Assembly (NCBI GenBank): GCA_964555565.1
Contig: CAZKTF010000218.1
Location: forward strand, 1-6,319
DNA length: 6,319 nucleotides
Reading direction: 5' to 3'
Source: CAZKTF01 sp964555565
GTDB taxonomy: Bacteria; Planctomycetota; JAJSAM01; JAKLKS01
The number at the start of each line of letters is the position of its first letter. The first letter of the stretch is position 1. This document shows positions 1 through 5,490 of the stretch, in pieces. Position numbers and translations under genes: made by a program. A model generated the notes under the pieces. It was not told the DNA's origin and searched no databases. It worked only from the letters and a program-made list of their open reading frames with translations.

Positions 1-988
1 GCCGGCGGTGCCACGCCCAGGCGGTCTCGGCGATCTCCCCCACGGTGCGGCGGCGGGGCTCGAAGCCGAGGACCTCCCGCGCCCCGCCGGGCCCGACCAC
101 GAGACGCGGCGGGTCCCCGGGCCTCCGGGGGCCGATGCGGAACCGGACCCGGCGGCCCGTGGCGGCCTCGGCGGCGCGGACCACCTCCAGGTTGGAGGCC
201 CCCCGCCCCGTTCCCAGGTTGAGGGCCGCGCCGGGGTGGCCCGCCCGGAGGCGGTCCACCGCCGCCGCGTGGGCCCGCGCCAGGTCCTCCACGTGGACGT
301 AGTCCCGCACGCAGGTCCCGTCGGGGGTCGGGTAGTCGCCCCCGAAGACGGTCAGCGTCGTCCCCCGGGCCGCGGCGCGGAACGCCAGCGGGAGGAGGTG
401 GGTCTCCGGGTCGTGGTCCTCGCCGAGGGAACCGTCGGGCGCCGCGCCGGCGGCGTTGAAGTAGCGCAGGCGGAAGGAGCGGAGGAGGCCGGCGCGCGCG
501 AGGTCCTCGAGGGCCTCCTCGCAGGCGGCCTTGGTGCGGCCGTAGGGGTTCACGGGCCGACGGGGGGAGTCCTCGGGGATGGTCTCCCCGGGGGGCTCGC
601 CGTAGACCGCGCAGGAGGAGGAGAGGACGAACCCCGGCACGCGGGCGTCGAGGGCGGCCCCGAGGAGGGAGAGCGTCCCCCCCACGTTGTTCTCCCAGTA
701 GCGGCGGGGGTCGCGCACCGACTCCCCCACGTAGCAGTCGGCCGCGAAGTGGAGGACCGCGTCGAAGCGGCGGGTCCCAAGGACCCGGCGGAGGCGCGCC
801 CCGTCCTGCACCCGGCAGCGCACGAGGGGGACCTCCCGCGGGAGCGCCCCGCGGTGCCCCATCGAGAGGTCGTCCACGACCACCACCTCCTCGCCCCGCG
901 CGAGGAGCTCGCGCACGGCGAAGGAGCCCACGTACCCCGCCCCACCGGTCACGAGGACCGCCCCCCGCCGGCCCCGCGCCCGGCTCAA
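1..988 (-). CDS. galE: UDP-glucose 4-epimerase GalE (3' end cut by window edge)
   Basis: Interconverts UDP-glucose and UDP-galactose in the cytoplasm with bound NAD, feeding galactose into the Leloir pathway and surface polysaccharides. It is an extended short-chain dehydrogenase. The N-terminal Rossmann glycine motif GGAGYVGS lies at residues 15-22 and the acidic VVVVDD end of strand beta-2 at 35-40. HFAADCYVGES follows at 80-90 and SSSCAVYG at 123-130 (catalytic Ser125). The YxxxK pair is Tyr149/Lys153, followed by LRYFNAAGA at 174-182, the GalE signature DYPTPDGTCVRDYVHV at 218-233, and an RRPGDP element at 288-293. 329 residues are visible against about 330-340 for the family, so only a few C-terminal residues are missing. 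I chose the TTG start at 988 because it leaves the Rossmann strand intact, overlaps the upstream stop (TTGA) and has GGAGG seven bases upstream. The in-frame GTG at 952 would remove the first beta strand. Translational coupling to the phosphatase gene is likely. A related UDP-sugar epimerase specificity, such as GlcNAc/GalNAc, cannot be excluded. Confidence 0.95.
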   Translation of the reverse strand, partial: MSRARGRRGAVLVTGGAGYVGSFAVRELLARGEEVVVVDDLSMGHRGALPREVPLVRCRVQDGARLRRVLGTRRFDAVLHFAADCYVGESVRDPRRYWENNVGGTLSLLGAALDARVPGFVLSSSCAVYGEPPGETIPEDSPRRPVNPYGRTKAACEEALEDLARAGLLRSFRLRYFNAAGAAPDGSLGEDHDPETHLLPLAFRAAARGTTLTVFGGDYPTPDGTCVRDYVHVEDLARAHAAAVDRLRAGHPGAALNLGTGRGASNLEVVRAAEAATGRRVRFRIGPRRPGDPPRLVVGPGGAREVLGFEPRRRTVGEIAETAWAWHRR

Positions 989-1707
989 AGGACATCCTCC
1001 CCGCGGAGGACCCGGCGGGGGTTCTCCGCGACGAGCCGCTCCGCGGCGTCGCGCCCCGCCAGCGCCGCCGCGCGGTCCACGGCGGCGCGCAGGCGGGGCG
1101 GCCTCGCGCCGGTCCCGTGGGCGTCGGTCGCGAGGAGGTCCACGAGCCCCCCGGCGACCCAGCGCTCCGCCGCCCGCCGGGCCCGGTCCCCGAACTCCCC
1201 CGTGAGGGACATGGCGGTCACCTGGACCGGCACGCCGCGGCCGCGGATCGCCTCGAGCCCCCCCGCCCTCTCCGCGAGCTCCACGTTGCGCTCCGGGTGC
1301 GCGAGGATCGGGTACCACCCCGCGAGCTGGACCGCGAAGACGAACTCCTCGAGCGTGCCGGGGACGTGCGTCGCCGGGAGTTCGAAGAGGAACCAGCGGC
1401 GGTTGCCCCCGAGGGGGAGCAGCGCCCCCCCGCGGAGCCCCTCGGCGATCCCCTCGTGGAAGTGGACCTCGGCGCCGAGGAGGACCTCCAGGCCCACGCG
1501 CCGCTCCCGCAGCGCCGCCACGAGCGCCGCGTGGGCCTCCCGCGCGCGCCCGGCCGGGACGTCGTACTGCGGGTGCCTCTGGTGCGGGGTGGCCACGACG
1601 GTCCGGATCCCGTCGGCGAAGGCGGCCTCGCACTGGGCCACGGCCTCCTCGAGCGTGCTCGGCCCGTCGTCCACTCCCGGGAGGCAGTGGTGATGGAGGT
1701 CCACCAT
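985..1707 (-). CDS. PHP-family protein-tyrosine phosphatase (CpsB/YwqE/CapC type)
   Basis: Probable manganese-dependent phosphotyrosine phosphatase of the PHP superfamily. Family members dephosphorylate bacterial tyrosine kinases (CpsD/YwqD type) that control capsule or exopolysaccharide polymerisation and export. Counting from the ATG at 1707, it opens with MVDLHHHCLPGVDDG, with metal ligands His5 and His7 and conserved Asp14. ATPH supplies His42, GAEVHFH gives Glu80, FELP gives Glu109, AHPERN gives His137, and ATDAH gives Asp195 and His197. The family's QxxAxSLxGxFG signature appears as QVTAMSLTGEFG at 162-173. All expected metal ligands are present, and 240 residues is the normal length. 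An in-frame GTG at 1722 would add MYASP. Neither start has a visible Shine-Dalgarno sequence; I prefer the ATG because the family normally begins right at this motif. It overlaps galE by 4 bases, which supports a role in polysaccharide synthesis. No partner tyrosine kinase is in the window. A histidinol-phosphatase-like PHP enzyme is the less likely alternative. Confidence 0.93.
   Translation of the reverse strand: MVDLHHHCLPGVDDGPSTLEEAVAQCEAAFADGIRTVVATPHQRHPQYDVPAGRAREAHAALVAALRERRVGLEVLLGAEVHFHEGIAEGLRGGALLPLGGNRRWFLFELPATHVPGTLEEFVFAVQLAGWYPILAHPERNVELAERAGGLEAIRGRGVPVQVTAMSLTGEFGDRARRAAERWVAGGLVDLLATDAHGTGARPPRLRAAVDRAAALAGRDAAERLVAENPRRVLRGEDVL
996..1000 (-). promoter_or_regulatory. 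Ribosome binding site for galE (GGAGG)
   Basis: A perfect GGAGG lies seven bases upstream of the TTG at 988-986, inside the last codons of the phosphatase gene. It decides the galE start: the TTG overlaps the phosphatase stop TGA (shared TTGA), giving a coupled overlap despite the weak start codon. Confidence 0.75.
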
Positions 1708-1779
1708 GGGCGAAGCGTACACGGCGCGAAGGACCGTGGCCCCGCGAGAACGGGCCGGTCGGGGGGCGGGGGCCGGGGG
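1708..1779. other. Intergenic gap between glyS and the phosphatase gene
   Basis: This 72-base gap is the only real one in the window. It is extremely G+C rich, with runs of C on the coding strand. I see no convincing promoter boxes, no Shine-Dalgarno sequence before the downstream start, and no terminator with a T-run. A five-base-pair stem (GGCCC/GGGCC, 1738-1756) is too weak to call. Whether transcription reads through from glyS or restarts here cannot be told from the sequence. Confidence 0.6.
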
Positions 1780-3888
1780 TCACTTCTTCGGCTTCGCCCC
1801 CGACCCGAGCCTGCGGAGGTCGCCCAGCCGGTCGCGGAAGAGGGCGAAGACCTCGTGCAGCACGTGCTTGACGAAGGCGGTGCGCTCCGGGTCCGCGGGG
1901 TCCTCCACGAGGACCTTCTCGAAGAGCTCCGCGACGGGCCCCCCGAGGCAGTGGAGGTAGCCCAGGGCGAAGGCGGCGTGGCTCCCCTCCGTGGCGTGGA
2001 CCCGCCGCGCCGCCTGGAGCTCCGCGTCCACGCGCCGGACCTCCCGGGGCCAGTCCCGGAGGAGTCCGGGGCGCTCCGGGGACGGGGCGCCCATGTTCCC
2101 GCACCGCTCGACCAGCGCCACGAGGTCCTTCCACCGCGCGTGCTCCGACAGGGAACGCAGCGCCTCCAGGCGGACCCGGTAGTCCGGGAAGGGGCGGTCC
2201 GTCATCGCGCCGACGCAGTCGATGAAGTCGGTGTAGCCCGCCGCCCGGGCCTCCTGCTCCGCGCGCCCCCACAGGAACCGGTGCAGGCGCGGGGCCGCCT
2301 CCTCCGCGCCCCGCCAGGCCTTCAGCGCCGGCGCGAGGACCTGCTCGAGGGAGAGCGGCCAGCCCTTCTTCGCGAGGATCCGGAGGACCCCCAGGGCGTG
2401 GCGACGGAGCCCGAAGGGGTCCGCCGACCCGGTCGGCTCCTCCCCGATGGAGAAGTACCCCACCAGAGAGTCGGTCTTCTCCGCGAGCGAGACGACGGAG
2501 GCCACGGGGTCGTCGAGGACCGGGTCCCAGGCGCCGCGGGGGAGGTACTGCCCCTCCAGGGCGCGCGCCACCGGCTCCGGCTCCCCCTCCAGGCGCGCGT
2601 ACACGCCCCCCACCACCCCCTGGAGCTCGGGGAACTCCTTCACGACCTCGGTCAGGAGGTCGCACTTGAGGAGGAACGCGGCCCGCCCGGCGAGCTTCCG
2701 CTCCTTCTCCCCGAGGTCCACCGCGTCCGCGAGCGCCCCCGCGACCTGCACCACGCGCTCCGACTTGTCGAGGAGGGTGCCGAGCCCCCGGTGGAACTGG
2801 ACCCCGGAGAGCGCCGGGCGGCGGGCCTCCAGGCGCGTCTTCCGGTCCTTCCGGAAGAAGAAGGCCGCGTCGTACAGCCGCGCGCGGAGGACGCGCTCGT
2901 TCCCCTCGACGATGGCGGGCCCCGCGGCCTCGTCCCGGTCCGTGATCGACAGGAAGCGGGGGAGCAGCTTCCCGTCGGGCCCCCGCACCGGGAAGAACCG
3001 GAGGTGGTGGGCCATGGAGGTCACGAGGACCGGCTCCGGGAGGTCGAGGTAGGCGGCGTCGAAGGTCCCCGCCACCGCGTGGGGCCACTCCACGAGGCCG
3101 ACCACCTCCTCGCAGAGGTCCACCTCGATGGAGTCCAGCTCCTCCTGGCGCGATCGCCCGGAGACCGCGGACCGCCGCTCCGCCACCAGCTGCATCACCC
3201 GGGCGGCGCGGGCCCCGTTGTTCACGAGGCACCCGTGCCGCTTGAGCTCGGTCTCGTAGGCCACGCGCTCCGCCCCGGCCAGGTCGAAGGGCTCCGGGTG
3301 GAGGAAGGGGTTGCCGCGCGTGGCGCGCCCGGCGGCGACTCCCCCGAACTCGCAGCGGACCACCTCCCCGTCGAGGAGGACCAGGAGCCCCCGGACCGGC
3401 CGCGCGAAGGGGACCGGGGACTGGGGCCATCGCATGGTCCGCGAGAAGGGGAGGCGCGCCGCCACGGCGGGGACCGCCGCGGCGATCACCTCGGCCGCCG
3501 GGCGGCCCGGGACCCGGCGGTCCACGCAGAGGTAGAGCCCCTTGCCCGGGACCTTCTCCTCCCGCTTCATGGCGCCGAGGTCCGTGGCCGCCGTGCGGGA
3601 GAACCCCTCCCCGGCCTTCGTGGGCTTCCCCTCGGGGCCGAAGGCGACGCCGACGGGCGGCCCCCACAGGCGCTCCTCCCGGTCCGGCTGGCGCGGGAGG
3701 ATCCCCCGGACGTGGGCCGCGAGCCGCCGCGGCGTGCAGAGCTGGGGCAGGTCGGCGTCCGCGTCCTCGCCCAGCAGGGCCGCGGCGCGGAGCTGCTCGA
3801 CGAGCCCGTCCCGGAGCGCCCGGGCCGCGTCGCGGACCTTGCGCGCGGGCAGCTCCTCGGTGGCGATCTCGACCAGGAGCTCGGCCAT
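1780..3888 (-). CDS. glyS: Glycine--tRNA ligase beta subunit GlyS
   Basis: Beta subunit of the alpha2beta2 glycyl-tRNA synthetase. It binds tRNA-Gly and is needed with GlyQ, which holds the catalytic site, for charging in the cytoplasm. At 702 residues it matches the family (about 690). Landmarks in order: LLVEIATEELP at 4-14; TPRRLA at 52-57; WGPP followed by GKPTKAGEGF at 75-96; FFFRKDRKTRLE at 343-354; LGTLLDKSERV at 369-379. The HD-like segment KCDLLTEVVKEFPELQG lies at 408-424, YLPR at 448-451, and EEPTGSADPFGLRR at 483-496. The C-terminal DALR-type anticodon-binding region covers about 570-690, ending in FEKVLVEDPADPERT and an LFRDRLGDLRRL helix. The ATG start sits 3 bases after the TPR/HEAT gene's TAG stop and has GGGGAGG ten bases upstream, so coupled translation is likely. 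No frameshift or truncation is seen. The unusual feature is its position: it is separated from glyQ by a 1.6-kb gene. Confidence 0.98.
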   Translation of the reverse strand: MAELLVEIATEELPARKVRDAARALRDGLVEQLRAAALLGEDADADLPQLCTPRRLAAHVRGILPRQPDREERLWGPPVGVAFGPEGKPTKAGEGFSRTAATDLGAMKREEKVPGKGLYLCVDRRVPGRPAAEVIAAAVPAVAARLPFSRTMRWPQSPVPFARPVRGLLVLLDGEVVRCEFGGVAAGRATRGNPFLHPEPFDLAGAERVAYETELKRHGCLVNNGARAARVMQLVAERRSAVSGRSRQEELDSIEVDLCEEVVGLVEWPHAVAGTFDAAYLDLPEPVLVTSMAHHLRFFPVRGPDGKLLPRFLSITDRDEAAGPAIVEGNERVLRARLYDAAFFFRKDRKTRLEARRPALSGVQFHRGLGTLLDKSERVVQVAGALADAVDLGEKERKLAGRAAFLLKCDLLTEVVKEFPELQGVVGGVYARLEGEPEPVARALEGQYLPRGAWDPVLDDPVASVVSLAEKTDSLVGYFSIGEEPTGSADPFGLRRHALGVLRILAKKGWPLSLEQVLAPALKAWRGAEEAAPRLHRFLWGRAEQEARAAGYTDFIDCVGAMTDRPFPDYRVRLEALRSLSEHARWKDLVALVERCGNMGAPSPERPGLLRDWPREVRRVDAELQAARRVHATEGSHAAFALGYLHCLGGPVAELFEKVLVEDPADPERTAFVKHVLHEVFALFRDRLGDLRRLGSGAKPKK

Positions 3889-3891
3889 GGG

Positions 3892-5490
3892 CTACCGGCC
3901 TCCCCGGGCCCAGGTCCGGGCGCGGTCCTGGGCGGCGCGCCGCTCCACCGGCGTCCCGGTCGGGACCTCCCGCCAGGAGGGGTCCTTCGTGGCGAGCGCC
4001 AGCCCCTCCAGGACCGCGCCCCGCAGCGGGGCGTCGTCCGACTCCAGCCACGGGACGGCGTAGGTGACGAGGCGGTGGCTCCCGGTGTCCCCGATGGCCA
4101 CGGCGGCCTTCCTCTTCCAGAGGAGGCCCGTGGGACCGGCCCACCACTCCAGGTACTTCGCCCGGACCGCGGGCCGGTCCTTCTCCGGGACGGGGGCCTC
4201 GGGGTCGAGGACGAAGCACTTCCCCGTGACCTCGGCGATCCCGCGCACGGCGGAACCGAACACCTCCGACTCCCCGTCCTCCAGGAGGGCCAGGAGGACC
4301 GGGAGCGAGGCCGGGGTCCCGAGTCGGGCGAGCGCCCGGGCGAGGGCGATCCGGACCGCCGGCGAGGGATCCCGCTCCGTCGGGTGGTAGAGGAGGATCT
4401 CGAAGACCGCGGCCGCCGCGGCGGTGCCGTAGCGGCCGAAGATCCGGACGGCATGGACGCGGACCCCCTCGTCGGAGTCCTGGAGGCACTTCTGGACCTC
4501 CTTCGGCACCCCGTCGAGGGGGCGCTCCTCCAGGGACCGGATCGCCTCCCGGCGCCGCGCCGGGTCGGGCGAGCCGAGGTCCTTCACGAGGTCCTCGATC
4601 GCGCGCTCCCCCGCGGGGGCCGGGGGCCGGTCGCGCGCCGCCCGCAGCGACTCGACGTCCTTCCGGGCGCGCTCCTTGAAGCCCTCCGGCAGGTCCAGCT
4701 TGAGGAGTGCCTGCACCGCTTCCACGGCCCCGTTCCAGTCCTCCGCCTCGACGCAGAGGTCGCGCAGGAGGACGTGCAGGTCCGGCTCCCGCGGGGCGCG
4801 GCGGATGGCCTCCCGGCATTCCGCGACCGCCTCGCTCCCCCGGCCGGTCCCGCGGAGGATCCAGACCAGCATCCGGCGCAGCCCCGGGTCCGCCGGGGCC
4901 TCCGCCAGCGCCACCCGGACCTCCCTCTCGGCCTCCGTCGTGCGCCCCTCCTTGATGAGGAGCGTCGCCCGGAAGCCGCGGAACGCGGTGTCCTTGGGGT
5001 CCGCCTTGATGGCCTCGTTGAGGAGGACGTGGGCCCCCGCGCGGTCCCCCCCCTCGAACAGGCACTCGGCCAGCAGGAGCGTCCCCTCGCGCGAGGAGGG
5101 GTCCAGGTCGTGCGCCTTGCGCGCCTCCCGGAGCGCCGTGTCGGGCTCCTTCCGGAGGATGTGGACCTTGGCGAGGCCGCGCCAGGCCGGGGCGTAGAGG
5201 CCGTCCAGCTCGAGGACCCCCGCGAACTGCGCCCGGGCCCCGTCGAGGTCGCCGGTGTTCCCGAGGACCCGCCCCAGGAGGTAGCGCGCCTCCACCGAGG
5301 ACTTCTCCGCGGCGACGCGCGCGCGTGCCTCGGCGACCGCCTCCTCGCCCTTCCCGGCGGCCATCTGCCCGTCCTGGCGCCGGACCCAGCCCTCGAGGGT
5401 CGCGGGGAGGTCCGCGGGCCTCTCCTCGGCGGGCGCCGGGGCCGGGACGAGGAGCGCCAGGGCGGCGAGGACGGTCGCGGCGGCCCTCAC
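3892..5490 (-). CDS. Exported TPR and HEAT-repeat protein between glyQ and glyS
   Basis: A 532-residue protein with no recognisable enzyme motif; likely a protein-binding scaffold outside the cytoplasm. The GTG start at 5490 shares GTGA with the glyQ stop. It gives a signal-peptide-like N-terminus: Arg2, a hydrophobic stretch at 5-15, then PAPAPA with probable cleavage after Ala21 (A-P-A|EE). Residues 33-270 form seven tetratricopeptide repeats of exactly 34 residues. A Pro/Ala-rich linker at about 287-294 leads to HEAT-like paired helices from about 296 to 502, for example DSDEGVRVHAVRIFGRYG and SPAVRIALARALARLG. Near 421-450 is a VTGKCFVLDP...YLEWWAG element that I recall from HEAT proteins of planctomycete-type genomes. 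There is no lipobox cysteine at the cleavage site and no transmembrane helix after the signal, so a soluble periplasmic or secreted form is favoured. Codon use matches its neighbours, so there is no sign of recent transfer. The reading frame stays open upstream to 6291, but that part is the wrong frame of glyQ. Specific function is unknown. Confidence 0.92.
   Translation of the reverse strand: MRAAATVLAALALLVPAPAPAEERPADLPATLEGWVRRQDGQMAAGKGEEAVAEARARVAAEKSSVEARYLLGRVLGNTGDLDGARAQFAGVLELDGLYAPAWRGLAKVHILRKEPDTALREARKAHDLDPSSREGTLLLAECLFEGGDRAGAHVLLNEAIKADPKDTAFRGFRATLLIKEGRTTEAEREVRVALAEAPADPGLRRMLVWILRGTGRGSEAVAECREAIRRAPREPDLHVLLRDLCVEAEDWNGAVEAVQALLKLDLPEGFKERARKDVESLRAARDRPPAPAGERAIEDLVKDLGSPDPARRREAIRSLEERPLDGVPKEVQKCLQDSDEGVRVHAVRIFGRYGTAAAAAVFEILLYHPTERDPSPAVRIALARALARLGTPASLPVLLALLEDGESEVFGSAVRGIAEVTGKCFVLDPEAPVPEKDRPAVRAKYLEWWAGPTGLLWKRKAAVAIGDTGSHRLVTYAVPWLESDDAPLRGAVLEGLALATKDPSWREVPTGTPVERRAAQDRARTWARGGR
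3899..3905 (-). promoter_or_regulatory. Ribosome binding site for glyS (GGGGAGG)
   Basis: GGGGAGG lies ten bases before the glyS ATG at 3888-3886, within the last codons (Gly-Gly-Arg) of the TPR/HEAT gene. It supports both the ATG choice and expression of glyS from a message shared with the upstream genes. Confidence 0.65.
3985..4605 (-). repeat. HEAT-like repeat region of the exported protein
   Basis: Residues about 296-502 show paired amphipathic helices typical of HEAT or PBS-lyase-like repeats. Recurring cores include PARRREAIRSL, EGVRVHAVRIFG, PAVRIALARALARLG and EVFGSAVRGIAEVTG, then a later unit around 482-502. The region is interrupted at about 424-460 by the Trp-rich LDP...WW module. 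Repeat boundaries are approximate. Confidence 0.7.
4681..5394 (-). repeat. Seven-unit TPR array encoded within the exported protein
   Basis: Residues 33-270 divide into seven 34-residue units with no insertion or deletion. The conserved small residue of helix B is Ala in every unit, at 51, 85, 119, 153, 187, 221 and 255. Units 3-6 also show the usual Pro near the end (131, 165, 199, 233). The units differ in sequence, so this is an old protein-level repeat, not a recent DNA tandem repeat. Confidence 0.85.
5428..5490 (-). other. Predicted Sec signal peptide of the TPR/HEAT protein
   Basis: The first 21 residues have one basic residue (Arg2), an Ala/Leu/Val core (about residues 3-15), and a Pro/Ala-rich end with an A-x-A site before Glu-Glu. 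The charged n-region is very short, so this is a reasonable prediction rather than a certain one. The lack of Cys at +1 argues against a lipoprotein. Confidence 0.7.

Noticed and set aside
550..945. A 131-codon minus-strand frame inside galE
   Set aside because: It is shifted by one base from the galE frame, which carries all the epimerase motifs from 988 to the window edge without interruption.
8..1693. A 561-codon open frame on the plus strand over galE and the phosphatase
   Set aside because: It is codon-aligned antisense over galE and then runs out of frame across the phosphatase. It has no recognisable domain and is explained by G+C bias.
1738..1756. Possible terminator hairpin after glyS (GGCCC...GGGCC)
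   Set aside because: It has only a five-base-pair stem, a nine-base loop and no following T-run. Such short stems arise by chance in sequence this rich in G and C.
3567..4454. A 295-codon minus-strand frame spanning the glyS start and the end of the TPR/HEAT gene
   Set aside because: It is low-complexity Arg/Ser/Pro/Gly and out of frame with two well-supported genes. It is a composition shadow.
4707..4955. Pro/Ala/Arg-rich 82-codon open frame on the plus strand
   Set aside because: It is antisense to the TPR coding region, low in complexity, with no ribosome binding site or motif to support it.
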